Shown: positions 8,546 to 17,883 of the stretch, piece by piece
How positions within the stretch are numbered: position 1 is the stretch's first letter
How the letters are laid out: the number at the start of each line of letters is the position of its first letter
NCBI RefSeq assembly: GCF_014650175.1
Contig: NZ_BMUL01000018.1
Location: 62,001 to 126,000 of the forward strand
Direction: 5' to 3'
Origin: Streptomyces termitum
GTDB lineage: Bacteria > Actinomycetota > Actinomycetes > Streptomycetales > Streptomycetaceae
DNA: 64,000 bases
Position numbers and translations under genes: made by a program
Notes under the pieces: model-generated
Seen by the model: the letters and a program-made list of their open reading frames with translations, nothing else
What the model was told of the DNA's origin: nothing
Database searches by the model: none

Positions 8546-8743
8546 ATGCCCCGTCTCGCCCTCTACGCCCTCGCGGTCTGCGCCCTCGCCGTCGCCGCCG
8601 CCGTGATCTCCTTCGTCAACGGCAGCTTCATCGGCGTCGTCTGGGTCCTCCTCGCCGGCCTCTCCTCCAACATGGCCTGGTACTACCTCCGCCGCGCCAA
8701 GGCCGAGAAGGCCGCCGCCCTCGCCCCCGCCGAGCCGGCCTAG
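8546..8743 (+). CDS. Small two-helix membrane protein
   Basis: 65 residues with AGGAG ten bases before the ATG. Two hydrophobic stretches (residues about 3-25 and 29-48) are joined by NGS, followed by a basic and Ala-rich tail (YYLRRAKAEKAAALAPAEPA). This suggests a small inner-membrane protein with cytoplasmic tail. It ends 7 bp before the end of the convergent protease gene. Function unknown. Confidence 0.75.
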   Translation: MPRLALYALAVCALAVAAAVISFVNGSFIGVVWVLLAGLSSNMAWYYLRRAKAEKAAALAPAEPA

Positions 8744-8750
8744 AAGCGCT

Positions 8751-9545
8751 CTAGACCCGGCAGCCGACCGGCGTCCCCTCCCAGAAGCGGTACAGGGCCG
8801 AGCCGCAGGCCCGGTCCAGGACCGGCACGTCCAGCGACCGCAGCAGGGCGTCCACCCCGTCGAAGAAGGCGCCGTTCAGCGCGGGCACGAACAGCAGCGC
8901 GATCACCACGAAGAAGCCGTACGGTGCGTACGGCGCGACCGCGCGCCTCGCCCCGGCCGACAGCCACGGCTCCACCACGCCGTACCCGTCCAGCCCCGGC
9001 ACCGGCAGCAGGTTCAGGAGCGCCGCCGTGACCTGGAGGAACGCCAGGAACGCCAGCGCGTACCGGAAGCCGTCCGGCACCCCGTCCAGCGCCCCCAGCC
9101 AGAACGGGGCCGTGCACGCCACCGCGAACAGCACGTTCGCCAGCGGGCCCGCCGCCGACACCAGGCTGTGCCGCCACCGGCCCGGAATCCGGTCCCGCTC
9201 CACGAAGACCGCCCCGCCCGGCAGGCCGATCCCGCCCAGCACCACGAACAGCACCGGCAGCACCACACTGAGCACCGCGTGCGTGTACGCCATCGGGTTC
9301 AGCGTCAGATAGCCCTTCGCGCCCACCGTGACGTCCCCGCCGTACAGCGCCGCGCGGGCGTGCGCGTACTCGTGCAGACAGAGCGAGACCACCCACGCCG
9401 AGGTCACGAAGAGGAAGACCGGCAGGCCCGGCAGGGCCCCGAAACCGGTCCACACCGCCCAGCCGGTGACGGCCATGACGGCGAGGATCGCCAGGAACAC
9501 CGGACTGATCCGGCGCTCCCCGCGGCGGACGGCTGCCGAACTCAT
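8751..9545 (-). CDS. Site-2 protease family (M50) membrane zinc metalloprotease
   Basis: 264 residues from the ATG at 9545, with GGGGGAG upstream; a longer frame to 9596 lacks a good ribosome site. It has about six membrane helices. The zinc motif HEYAH (HExxH) sits in SLCLHEYAHARAALYGGD, and the second metal-ligand region is LLNLLPVPGLDGYGVVEPW, which takes the place of the usual NPDG. Enzymes of this group cut membrane-embedded substrates such as anti-sigma factors or act in small-peptide turnover. There are no PDZ or CBS domains, so it belongs to the compact group. The substrate is unknown. Confidence 0.85.
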   Translation of the reverse strand: MSSAAVRRGERRISPVFLAILAVMAVTGWAVWTGFGALPGLPVFLFVTSAWVVSLCLHEYAHARAALYGGDVTVGAKGYLTLNPMAYTHAVLSVVLPVLFVVLGGIGLPGGAVFVERDRIPGRWRHSLVSAAGPLANVLFAVACTAPFWLGALDGVPDGFRYALAFLAFLQVTAALLNLLPVPGLDGYGVVEPWLSAGARRAVAPYAPYGFFVVIALLFVPALNGAFFDGVDALLRSLDVPVLDRACGSALYRFWEGTPVGCRV

Positions 9546-9711
9546 CACGGACTCCCCCGGAAAGGCGCCCGGCGGCCGCCCCGCACCGGCGGGCACCGGC
9601 CGGTGGACGCGGACCGCGCGGACCGGCGCGGACGCCGTGCGGACTGTGTGCGGGAGAACGTACCGCCTCCCGCCGGGGTTCCCCCCGCCGCCCTCACGGA
9701 GAATGGGACCC

Positions 9712-12700
9712 GTGCGTTACTGCCTCCTCGGACCGACCCGCGTCCTCGCCGACGACGGCACCGAGCTGCCCGTCGGCGGCCCCCGCGTCCGCGCCCTGCT
9801 CACCGCGCTCGCCCTGCGGCCCGGCCGGGTGCGGACCGCGACCGCCCTCGCCGACGAGATCTGGCACGACGACGAACCCCCCGCCGACGCCCCCGCCGCC
9901 CTCCAGGCCCTCGTCGGCCGCCTCCGCCGGGCCCTCGGCCGCGACCGGATCCGCTCCGACGGCGGCGGCTACCGCCTCGACGCCGCCCGCGACGACATCG
10001 ACGCCCACCGCTTCGAACGGCTCACCGCCGACGGCACCGCCGCCCTCGCCGCCGGAGACCCGGCCCGCGCCGCCGCCCTCCTCGACGAGGCCCTCGCCCT
10101 GTGGACCGGCCCCGCCCTCGCCGACCTGCCCGACCGGGACGCCGAGGCCGCCCGCCTCGACGCCCGCCGCCTCGACGCCCGCCGCGCCCGGCACGCCGCC
10201 GCCCTCGGCCTCGGCGCCGCCGCCGAGACCCTCCCCGCCCTCACCGCCCTCTGCGCCGCCCACCCCCTCGACGAGCCCCTCCAGGCCCTGCGGATCCGGG
10301 CCCTGCGCGACACCGGCCGGGACGCCGAGGCGCTCGCCGCCTACGAGGACGTGCGCCGCACCCTCGCCGACCGGCTCGGCACCGACCCCGGCCCCGCGCT
10401 GCGCGCCCTCCACGGCGAACTCCTCGCCCCCGCCCCGGCCCCCGCACCCCTCCCCGCGCCCGCCGGCCCGGCCCCCGCGCCCGGCAATCTGCGGGCCCGG
10501 CTCACCTCCTTCGTCGGCCGCGACGAGGAGATCGCCGCCCTCCGCCAGGACCTCGCCGCCGCCCGGCTCGTCACCCTCCTCGGCCCCGGCGGCGCGGGCA
10601 AGACCCGGCTCTCCCAGGAGGCCGCCGAACGGTCCGCCGCCACCTGGCCCGACGGCGTCTGGTCGGTCGAACTGGCCCCGGTCCGCGACCCCGAGGCCGT
10701 CCCCGAGGCGGCCCTGACCGCGCTCGGCGCCCGCGAGACCGTGCTGCGCGGCGCCGGTGCCGAGGAGCTCCGGGCCGGCGGCGACCCGCTGTCCCGACTC
10801 GTGGAGCACTGCGCCGGCCGCCGCGTGCTCCTCCTCCTCGACAACTGCGAACACGTGGTGGAGGCGGCGGCCCGGCTCGCCGAGACCGTCCTCGCCCGCT
10901 GCCCCGGCGTGCGGATCCTCGCCACCAGCCGCGAACCGCTCGGCGTGCCCGGGGAGCGGCTGCGGCCGCTCGGCCCGCTGCCGGAGGAGACCGCGCTGCG
11001 GCTCCTCGCCGAGCGCGGCGCCGCCGTCCGGCCCGGCTTCGACCCGGCAAAGGACCCCGAGGCGGCCCGCGAGGTGGTGCGCCGCCTCGACGGGCTGCCG
11101 CTCGCGGTGGAGCTGGCCGCCGCCCGGCTGCGGGTGCTGTCGGTCCGGCAGATCGCGGACCGGCTCGACGACCGCTTCCGGCTGCTCACCTCCGGCGCCC
11201 GCACCGTGCTGCCCCGGCAGCAGACGCTGCGGGCCGTCGTCGACTGGTCCTGGGAGCTCCTGGAGGCGCCCGAGCGGGCCGTGCTGCGGCGCCTCGCCGT
11301 CTTCACCGGCGGCTGCGGCCTGGAGGCGGCCGAGGCGGTGTGCGCCGGACCCGAGGGCCTGGACGTGCTCGACCTGCTGGGCGCCCTGGTCGACAAGTCG
11401 CTGGTGGTCTCCGCGCCCGGCGAGGACGGGATGCGCTTCCGGCTCCTGGAGACCGTCGCCGAGTACGCGGCCGAACGGCTCGACGAGGCGGGCGAGCGGG
11501 CGGCGGCCGAGCGGGCCCACCTCGTCCACTACCGCGAACTCGCCCGCCGCACCGATCCGGAGCTGCGCGGCGCCGGACAGCTCGCCGCCATGGCCCTCTT
11601 CGACACCGAGTACCGCAACCTGCGCACCGCGCTCGCGCGGGCCGTCGCCGCCCGCGACGAGGACGAGGCGCTCGTCCTCGTCCACGCCCTGCTCTGGTAC
11701 TGGCAGCTGCGCGACCTGCGCTCCGACGCCCTCCAGGGCGCCCGGTCCGCCGCCGCCCTCGGCCCCGACCCCTTCGGGCCGCCCGCCGCGCCCGTCGTCC
11801 CGCTCACCGAGCCGTGCACCGCCGCCCCGCCGCCGCTCTCCGAGGAGCAGCGCTGGGAGGCCCGGCGCGGCGTCCGGCTGGTCGAGCTCATCAACATGGA
11901 CCACGAGACGGCCCGCTGGACCAGCCCCGAGGGCGTCGCGCGGCTCCGCGTCATCACCGCCGCCTACGCGCCGGGACTGCCCCAGACCTGCCGGATGCCC
12001 GGCTCCTACGCGGTCTTCGCGGTCCTCGTCACCGGCGAGGCGGAGCGGCTGAACGACCTCCTCGACACCACCGTCGAGGCGTGCCGCCGGTACGGCTACG
12101 CCTGGGAGCTCGCCAGCATCCTGCACATGCGGGCCAACATGCGGGCCAACCGGGGCGCCTGGGCACAGCGGGCCATCGCCGACGCCGACGAGAGCCTGGA
12201 GATCTTCGAACGGCTGGGCGACGCCTGGGGCGCGGCCGAGGCGCTGTCCTCCCGGGCCGAGGCCCACGAGCGGCGGCTGGAGTACGACGAGGCGGCCCGG
12301 GACTTCACGGCCGCCATCGGCTACGCGGAGAAGATCGGCGCCGCCTCCCAGCAGGCCCTGCTGCGCGCCCGGTACGCCGACATCCTGGTGGAGACCGGCC
12401 GGATCGAGGAGGGCGAGGCGCTGCTCCGCTCGCTCATGGACGACGGCCCCGGCTCGGGCCACGAGGCGCAGCTCGGCGCCCGGCTCTACCTGGCGCTGAC
12501 CCTGGGCAGGACCGGCCGGACCGGCGAGGCGCGCGAGCACCTGCTGACGCTGCGGCGGGAGTTCGGCAGCGAGACCCTCTCCCTCTTCGAGGGGTTCACG
12601 CTCGGCGCGCTGGGCTGGATCGACGTCCTGGAGGGCGACCACGCCGCCGCGTTCGCGCACGCCGCCGAGGGCTTCCGCAGTTCGCTGGGCGACCTGTCGA

Positions 12701-12993
12701 TGATGGTGGCCCCGCAGATGCCCGCCCACCACCTGATCGTCGTGGCGTGGGCGCTGGGCGGCCTCGGCGGGCCGGGGGCGCGGACCGCGGCGGTGCTGCT
12801 GGGCGCCCAGGAGGGGCTGCTGCCGGCCGGGCACCGCCGGCAGACGATGGAGCGGGAGAACCTGGCGCGGGCGACGGAGACGGTCCGCGCGGCCCTCGGG
12901 GACGACGCCTTCGCGGCGGCGTACGCCGAGGGCGGCGGCCTCTCCCTGGAGGAGGCCGCCGCCCTGCTCGAACGCGCCGCCGACGCGATCTGA
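9712..12993 (+). CDS. Large SARP-type transcriptional regulator (AfsR-like, with NTPase and TPR regions)
   Basis: 1093 residues from a GTG at 9712, nine bases after GGAGA. An ATG at 9703 is in frame but its Shine-Dalgarno sequence would be too close. Domains: an OmpR-type winged helix (about 1-95), a bacterial transcriptional activation domain (about 100-245), an Ala/Pro linker, an NB-ARC-like NTPase with P-loop GPGGAGKT and Walker B LLLLLDN, then a helical TPR-like half. SARPs bind direct repeats near -35 boxes and activate genes, often for antibiotics. No biosynthetic cluster is in view, so its target is unknown. It converges with an ABC exporter pair 29 bp away. Confidence 0.88.
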   Translation: MRYCLLGPTRVLADDGTELPVGGPRVRALLTALALRPGRVRTATALADEIWHDDEPPADAPAALQALVGRLRRALGRDRIRSDGGGYRLDAARDDIDAHRFERLTADGTAALAAGDPARAAALLDEALALWTGPALADLPDRDAEAARLDARRLDARRARHAAALGLGAAAETLPALTALCAAHPLDEPLQALRIRALRDTGRDAEALAAYEDVRRTLADRLGTDPGPALRALHGELLAPAPAPAPLPAPAGPAPAPGNLRARLTSFVGRDEEIAALRQDLAAARLVTLLGPGGAGKTRLSQEAAERSAATWPDGVWSVELAPVRDPEAVPEAALTALGARETVLRGAGAEELRAGGDPLSRLVEHCAGRRVLLLLDNCEHVVEAAARLAETVLARCPGVRILATSREPLGVPGERLRPLGPLPEETALRLLAERGAAVRPGFDPAKDPEAAREVVRRLDGLPLAVELAAARLRVLSVRQIADRLDDRFRLLTSGARTVLPRQQTLRAVVDWSWELLEAPERAVLRRLAVFTGGCGLEAAEAVCAGPEGLDVLDLLGALVDKSLVVSAPGEDGMRFRLLETVAEYAAERLDEAGERAAAERAHLVHYRELARRTDPELRGAGQLAAMALFDTEYRNLRTALARAVAARDEDEALVLVHALLWYWQLRDLRSDALQGARSAAALGPDPFGPPAAPVVPLTEPCTAAPPPLSEEQRWEARRGVRLVELINMDHETARWTSPEGVARLRVITAAYAPGLPQTCRMPGSYAVFAVLVTGEAERLNDLLDTTVEACRRYGYAWELASILHMRANMRANRGAWAQRAIADADESLEIFERLGDAWGAAEALSSRAEAHERRLEYDEAARDFTAAIGYAEKIGAASQQALLRARYADILVETGRIEEGEALLRSLMDDGPGSGHEAQLGARLYLALTLGRTGRTGEAREHLLTLRREFGSETLSLFEGFTLGALGWIDVLEGDHAAAFAHAAEGFRSSLGDLSMMVAPQMPAHHLIVVAWALGGLGGPGARTAAVLLGAQEGLLPAGHRRQTMERENLARATETVRAALGDDAFAAAYAEGGGLSLEEAAALLERAADAI

Positions 12994-13022
12994 GGCGCGC
13001 CGAGTCCCGGTGGCCCCGCGGG

Positions 13023-13880
13023 TCAGGTCTTCTTGCGGAACTTGGAGACCGCCAGCGGGGCGGTGACCAGGGTGATGCCGACGGCCCAGGCGAGCGTCAT
13101 CCACACGGAGTGGGCGACGGGACCGCCGTTGATCAGGTTGCGGGCGGCGTCGGCGAGGTTGGAGAGCGGGTTGTACTCGGTGAAGCTCTGGAGCCAGCCC
13201 GGCATGGTGGTCGGCTTGGCGAAGATCGACGAGCCGAACTGGAGCGGCATCAGGACCAGCATCGCCATGCCCTGGACGGCCTGGGGCGTCTTCAGGCTGA
13301 GGCCGAGCAGGATGAAGATCCACATCAGCGAGGCGCCGAAGGCCAGCGACAGGCCGATCGCGGCGAACAGGTCGAGGACCGAGGTGTGGATCTCCAGGCC
13401 GAGCAGGAAGCCCATGCCGAGGAGGATCGCGGTGGCCACCAGCATGCGGCCGATCTCGACGACGATCTTCGCGATGAGGACGGAGGAGCGGGCGATCGGC
13501 ATGGTCCGGAACCGGTCCATGACGCCCTTCTTGAAGTCGTCGTTGACGCCGCTGCCGACGGCCATCGCGATGTTCATGCCCATCATCGCCATCAGGCCGG
13601 GCACCAGGTAGTTCACGTACTCCTGCTGGTTGCCCTTGCCGGCCATCGCGCCGCCGAAGACGTACACGAACAGCAGGATGAAGATGATCGGCATCAGGAC
13701 GGCGTCGAACATCGACTCCGGGTCCTGCTTGATCTGGAGGGCGTTGCGCCGGGCGAGGGCGCCGATGTGGCGGAGGTTGGCCCGCAGGCCGATCCGGCCG
13801 TCGGCGGCGCCGGCGGGCCGCCGGGCGGGCGGGGCGCCGGGGGCGTCCACGGGGGACTGGGGCAGGGTGGTGGCGCTCAT
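13023..13880 (-). CDS. ABC-2 type transporter permease (DrrB-like)
   Basis: 285 residues, with a cytoplasmic N-terminus and about six membrane helices including YVNYLVPGLMAMMGMNIAMAVG, typical of the daunorubicin-type efflux permeases. The start ATG overlaps the stop of the ATPase gene as ATGA, so the two are translationally coupled. It forms the membrane part of a drug-type exporter with that ATPase. The substrate is unknown. Confidence 0.88.
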   Translation of the reverse strand: MSATTLPQSPVDAPGAPPARRPAGAADGRIGLRANLRHIGALARRNALQIKQDPESMFDAVLMPIIFILLFVYVFGGAMAGKGNQQEYVNYLVPGLMAMMGMNIAMAVGSGVNDDFKKGVMDRFRTMPIARSSVLIAKIVVEIGRMLVATAILLGMGFLLGLEIHTSVLDLFAAIGLSLAFGASLMWIFILLGLSLKTPQAVQGMAMLVLMPLQFGSSIFAKPTTMPGWLQSFTEYNPLSNLADAARNLINGGPVAHSVWMTLAWAVGITLVTAPLAVSKFRKKT

Positions 13881-14869
13881 GCGGCGGCCTCCTCGTGGAT
13901 CGCGTCGGAATCGGCGGTCTTCTGGCCGGTGAGGGCGAGGAACACCTCGTCGAGGCTGGGCAGGTGGGTGCCGATGTGGGAGATGCCGAAGCCGCGGGCG
14001 CCGAAGAGGCCGACGACGGCGGTCAGCTGCTCGTCGCTGAGGATCGGCACGTACAGCGCGTCCTCGTCGGGCACCACGGTCGCGCCGGCGACCCCGTCGA
14101 GACCGGCCTCGCGGAGCGCGGCGGCCATCGCGGGCAGGTCGGCCGGGTCGGCCGGGCGGACCTTCAGGGTGCGGCCGCCGACCCTGGCCTTCAGCTCGTC
14201 CACCCCGCCCCGGGCGATGACCCGGCCCCGGTCGATGACGGTCAGCTCACTGGCGAGCTGCTCCGCCTCCTCCATGTACTGGGTGGTGAGCAGGACGGTG
14301 GCGCCCTCGGCGACCATCCGCTGCACCTCGTCCCACACCTCGTTGCGGGTGCGGGGGTCGAGGCCGGTGGTCGGCTCGTCCAGGTAGAGCACGGCGGGCC
14401 GGCCGATCATCGAGGCGGCCAGGTCGAGGCGGCGCCGCATGCCGCCGGAGTAGGTCATGGCGGGGCGCTTGGCGGCCTCGGTGAGGGAGAAGCGCTCCAG
14501 GAGCTCGTCGGCGCGGCGGCGGGCGTCGGCGCGGGACAGGTCGAGCAGCCGCCCGATCATGTACAGGTTCTCGAAGCCGGAGAGCTTCTCGTCGACGGAG
14601 GCGTACTGGCCGGTGAGTCCTATGGTGCGGCGCAGCTGGCGGGGCTGGCGCACCACGTCGTAGCCGGCGACGAAGGCGGTCCCGGCGTCCGGGACGAGGA
14701 GGGTGGACAGGCAGCGGACGAGGGTGGTCTTCCCGGCGCCGTTGGGCCCGAGGACGCCGAGGACGGTGCCCTCGCGGACGTCCAGGTCGACCCCGTCGAG
14801 GGCCTTCGTCGCGCCGAAGTGCTTCACGAGGCCCCGTACCTCGACGGCGTTGGTGTGTGATCGCGTCAT
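13877..14869 (-). CDS. ABC transporter ATP-binding protein (DrrA-like)
   Basis: 330 residues from the ATG at 14869 (MTRSHTNAVEV); another ATG at 14878 would add three residues. The nucleotide-binding domain is complete: Walker A GPNGAGKTT, Q-loop LTGQYASVDEKLSG, signature YSGGMRRRLDLAAS, Walker B VLYLDEPTTGLD and a switch His replaced by Gln in LLTTQYMEEAEQL, which is normal for DrrA-type proteins. The C-terminal domain (about 230-330) is the DrrA extension. It drives the permease encoded just downstream. It lies after panB, separated by a repeated hairpin region. Confidence 0.9.
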   Translation of the reverse strand: MTRSHTNAVEVRGLVKHFGATKALDGVDLDVREGTVLGVLGPNGAGKTTLVRCLSTLLVPDAGTAFVAGYDVVRQPRQLRRTIGLTGQYASVDEKLSGFENLYMIGRLLDLSRADARRRADELLERFSLTEAAKRPAMTYSGGMRRRLDLAASMIGRPAVLYLDEPTTGLDPRTRNEVWDEVQRMVAEGATVLLTTQYMEEAEQLASELTVIDRGRVIARGGVDELKARVGGRTLKVRPADPADLPAMAAALREAGLDGVAGATVVPDEDALYVPILSDEQLTAVVGLFGARGFGISHIGTHLPSLDEVFLALTGQKTADSDAIHEEAAA

Positions 14870-14889
14870 GCCCCCCATGGAACAGGCCG

Positions 14890-14955
14890 CCACCGACAGC
14901 CCGCCCACAGACGGCCGACAGCCCGCCGCGGGGGATGTCGGCGGGCTGTCGGTGG
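14890..14955 (-). repeat. Competing hairpins between panB and the ABC exporter genes
   Basis: A perfect 16-bp inverted repeat (14890-14905 with 14940-14955) contains an extra copy of its left arm at 14915-14928. That copy pairs perfectly over 14 bp with 14939-14952 around a 10-base loop. The two hairpins exclude one another in RNA read from panB towards the exporter. It could be a panB terminator with a duplicated arm, or an attenuator. Confidence 0.75.
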
Positions 14956-14978
14956 TGCCGGAAATGGTCGGGCGGGAC

Positions 14979-15842
14979 CTAGTGGAAGGTGTGCTCCTCG
15001 GCGGGGAAGGACCCGCCGGCCACGTCCTGGGCGAAGGCGCGGGCGGCGTCGCCGAGCGTCTCGCGGAGGTGGGCGTACTGCTTGCTGAAGCGCGGGGTCT
15101 TCCCGGCGGTCAGCCCGGCCATGTCGGTCCAGACGAGGACCTGGGCGTCGGTGCCGGGGCCGGCGCCGATGCCGATGACCGGGATGTCGAGGGTGCGGGT
15201 GACCTCGGCGGCCAGTTCGGCCGGGACCAGTTCCAGGACGAGCGCGAAGGCGCCCGCGTCCTGGGCGGCCTTGGCGTCGCGCAGCAGCCGGTGGGCGCCC
15301 TCGTCGGAGCGGCCCTGCACCCGGTAGCCCATGGTGTTCACGGACTGCGGGGTCAGGCCCAGGTGGGACATGACGGGGATGCCGGCCTGGACCAGCGCCT
15401 CGGTCTGCGGCAGGGAGCGCTCGCCGCCCTCCAGCTTGACCGCCTGGACGCCCGCCTCCTTCACCAGCCGGGTGGCGCTGCGCAGGGCCTGGACGGGCCC
15501 CTCCTGGTACGAGCCGAAGGTGAGGTCGCCGACGACGAGGGCGCGCCTGGTGCCCCGGACGACGGCGGCGGAGAGGATGGCCATCTCGTCGAGCGTGACG
15601 GGCACGGTGGTCTCGTAGCCGAGGTGGCAGTTGCCCATGGAGTCGCCGACGAGGATCACGGGGATGCCGGCCTCGTCGAAGACGGAGGCGGTCATCGCGT
15701 CGTAGGCGGTGAGCATGGGCCACTTCTCGCCGCGCTGCTTGGCGGCGGCGATGTCGTGGACGGTGAGGCGGCGCGAGCCCGTGCCCCCGTACAGCGTCTT
15801 CGTGCTGTCGGCGGGCGGTTTCTGGGCAGCCTGAAGCGTCAT
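14979..15842 (-). CDS. panB: 3-methyl-2-oxobutanoate hydroxymethyltransferase
   Basis: 287 residues from the ATG at 15842, nine bases after AAGGAG. It has all the PanB landmarks: TAYDAMTASVFDEAG, VGDSMGN (metal-binding Asp), VKLEGG (Lys/Glu), MSHLGLTPQ and IGIGAGPGTDAQVLV. It adds a hydroxymethyl group from methylene-tetrahydrofolate to ketoisovalerate, the first step to pantothenate and coenzyme A, in the cytoplasm. It is about 20 residues longer than E. coli PanB because of an N-terminal tail. It is divergent from an MFS exporter across 372 bp. Confidence 0.95.
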   Translation of the reverse strand: MTLQAAQKPPADSTKTLYGGTGSRRLTVHDIAAAKQRGEKWPMLTAYDAMTASVFDEAGIPVILVGDSMGNCHLGYETTVPVTLDEMAILSAAVVRGTRRALVVGDLTFGSYQEGPVQALRSATRLVKEAGVQAVKLEGGERSLPQTEALVQAGIPVMSHLGLTPQSVNTMGYRVQGRSDEGAHRLLRDAKAAQDAGAFALVLELVPAELAAEVTRTLDIPVIGIGAGPGTDAQVLVWTDMAGLTAGKTPRFSKQYAHLRETLGDAARAFAQDVAGGSFPAEEHTFH

Positions 15843-16214
15843 GGTGAACGGCTCCTTCGTCATCTCGAGGCGCCCTGACGGCGTCCCCGGACCACATCCA
15901 TGGTGGCACTTCGCCGGGCGGGCGGGGAAGTGGGGCGGCGTGGTGCTGTTCACACGGCGGTGGTACGGGCGCCACACCGGCCGCACGCCCGCCACGCGCC
16001 CGTCGCGCCCCCTTCGTACGCCCGTCACGTCCCCTTCGTACACCCGCCGCGCGGCCGGGGCGCGTCGGGGCCGCCGCCCCGGCCGTGCCCCGGAAGCGGT
16101 CCGGAAGCGGTCCGGGCCCGGCCCGGGTGCGGTCCGGGTATCCGGACGCAAAGAGTCCCCCATCTTTTTCGATACGAGACGGTCTCGTTTCGTAATGGGT
16201 CTAGAGTGGGCCGC
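15843..16214. other. 372-bp divergent intergenic region, panB / MFS exporter
   Basis: It holds the panB leader (ribosome site near 15852-15857), a tandem 11-bp repeat (CGGAAGCGGTC at 16091-16101 and 16102-16112), two CCCTTCGTAC copies near 16010 and 16030, and, at the right edge, the palindromic operator and -10 box of the exporter gene. No credible coding sequence is seen. Confidence 0.7.
16170..16192 (+). promoter_or_regulatory. Palindromic operator at the MFS exporter promoter, probably bound by TetR
   Basis: ACGAGAC-G-GTCTCGT at 16174-16188 is a perfect 15-bp palindrome that extends to 23 bp (16170-16192) with one mismatched pair. A TAGAGT -10-like box follows at 16202-16207, so transcription would begin close to the ATG at 16215 and the mRNA may be leaderless. 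The TetR gene just after the exporter is the natural candidate repressor. Confidence 0.7.
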
Positions 16215-17807
16215 ATGTCCGCACCGTCCTCCGCCGCGCCCTCGCGCGTCCCCGAAGCCGTCCACCGCCGCCGGTGGGCCGTCCTCGGCGTCCTGATGCT
16301 CAGCCTGCTCATCGTCGTCCTCGACAACTCGATCCTGAACGTGGCGGTCAAGACGATCGCCTCCCCGGCCCCCACCGGCCTCGGCGCCACCCAGAGCGAG
16401 CTGGAGTGGGCCATCAACTCCTACACGCTCGTCTTCGCCGGGCTCCTCTTCGCCTCCGGCCTCCTCGGCGACCGGCTCGGCCGCAAGAGGTCCCTCCTCT
16501 TCGGCATCACCGTCTTCGGCCTCGGCTCCGCCCTCGCCGCCTTCTCCGGCTCCCCGGGCGAACTGATCGCCTACCGGGCCGTCATGGGCCTCGGCGCCGC
16601 CTTCGTCATGCCCGCCACCCTCGCCGTCCTCATGAACGTCTTCGAGCGCGACGAGCAGCCCAAGGCCATCGGCATCTGGGCCGGCAGCGTCGGCCTCGCG
16701 ATAGCCGTCGGCCCCATCACCGGCGGCGTCCTCCTGGAGCACTTCTGGTGGGGCTCGATCTTCCTCGTCAACGTGCCCGTGGTGCTCCTCGCCCTGGTCC
16801 TGATGGCCTGGCTCGTCCCCGAGTCCCGCGACCCCGCGCCCGGCCGGATCGACCTCGTCGGCGTCCTGCTCTCCGTCCTCGGCCTCGTCCTCCTCGTGTA
16901 CGGCATCATCCGCGGCGGCGAGCGGGCCTCCTTCACCGAGCCCGGGGTCCTGCTCCCGGCCCTCGGCGGCCTCGCCGTCCTCGTCGTCTTCGTCCTGTAC
17001 GAGAAGCGCAGCGACCACCCGGCCCTGGACGTCTCGTACTTCCGCAAGCCGGTCTTCTCGGCCGCCGTCGCCGCCATCGCCCTGGTCTTCTTCGCCCTCA
17101 TGGGCGTGACCTTCTTCTCCGCCTTCTACCTCCAGAGCGTCCGCGGCTACAGCGCCCTCGACTCCGGCCTGATGCTGCTGCCGCTCGCCGCCGCCCAGAT
17201 GGTCTTCGCGCCCCGGGCCCGGCACGCCGTCGACCGCTTCGGCGCCCGCGCGGTCTGCGCCACCGGCATGGCCGCCGTCGCCCTCGGCCTCGGCGCCTTC
17301 GCCTTCTTCGACGCGGACACCCCGGTCTGGGTGATGTGCCTGGTCTTCACCGTCCAGGGCACCGGCATGGCGCACATCATGCCGCCGGTCACCGTCGCGA
17401 TCATGCAGTCGCTGCCGCGCGAGAAGGCCGGCTCCGGCTCGGCCATCAACAACACCTTCCGCCAGGTCGGCGGCGCCCTCGGCGTCGCGGTGCTCGGCTC
17501 CGTCCTCTCCTCCGTCTACCGGGGCGAGATCGAACCCCACCTCGACGTCCTCCCGCCGGCCGCGCGCGCCGCCGCGGGCGAGTCGCTGGAGGCCACCCTC
17601 GCGGTCGCGGAGAAGCTCCACGCCGACGCCCTCGTCACCCCCGCGTACACCGCCTTCCTCGACGCGATGCACGTCACCGCGTACGCCTCGGCGGGCATCG
17701 CGGCGGTCGGCGCGATCGTCGTGGGCGTCTTCCTGCCGGGCCGGACCCCGGCCGCGCCCGCACCGGCCCGGCCCGGCGCGGACGCCCCGGAGCCGGCCCG
17801 CCGCTGA
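16215..17807 (+). CDS. MFS multidrug exporter, 14-helix DHA2 (EmrB/QacA) type
   Basis: 530 residues with about 14 membrane helices. Landmarks are LLIVVLDNSILNVAV in helix 1 (Asp typical of the DHA2 group), GDRLGRKRSLLFG between helices 2 and 3, and GPITGGVLLEHFWWGSIFLVNVP in helix 5. It exports cationic or amphipathic compounds by proton exchange. The C-terminus is Pro/Ala-rich. A TetR-type gene follows after 76 bp on the same strand and probably regulates it through the palindrome at the promoter. The substrate is unknown. Confidence 0.88.
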   Translation: MSAPSSAAPSRVPEAVHRRRWAVLGVLMLSLLIVVLDNSILNVAVKTIASPAPTGLGATQSELEWAINSYTLVFAGLLFASGLLGDRLGRKRSLLFGITVFGLGSALAAFSGSPGELIAYRAVMGLGAAFVMPATLAVLMNVFERDEQPKAIGIWAGSVGLAIAVGPITGGVLLEHFWWGSIFLVNVPVVLLALVLMAWLVPESRDPAPGRIDLVGVLLSVLGLVLLVYGIIRGGERASFTEPGVLLPALGGLAVLVVFVLYEKRSDHPALDVSYFRKPVFSAAVAAIALVFFALMGVTFFSAFYLQSVRGYSALDSGLMLLPLAAAQMVFAPRARHAVDRFGARAVCATGMAAVALGLGAFAFFDADTPVWVMCLVFTVQGTGMAHIMPPVTVAIMQSLPREKAGSGSAINNTFRQVGGALGVAVLGSVLSSVYRGEIEPHLDVLPPAARAAAGESLEATLAVAEKLHADALVTPAYTAFLDAMHVTAYASAGIAAVGAIVVGVFLPGRTPAAPAPARPGADAPEPARR

Positions 17808-17883
17808 CCCGGCCGCGCGGGGGAGGGGCGGAGGAGACAATGGAGGGGGTGGCGGCTTTCCACGACGACGAGAGGCGGAGCGC

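Noticed and set aside
9703..9711. ATG at 9703 as SARP start
   Set aside because: GGAG ends one to two bases before it; the GTG at 9712 has proper spacing and gives the usual xRYxLLGP beginning of SARPs.
9168..14387. 1739-residue open frame on the plus strand
   Set aside because: It is Arg/Pro-rich, runs across the SARP gene and through the reverse of the ABC exporter, and its codons lack the GC third-position bias. A shadow frame of real genes.
16025..16417. 130-residue minus-strand frame between panB and the MFS gene
   Set aside because: It covers the operator and the start of the exporter gene and has no coding bias or family resemblance.
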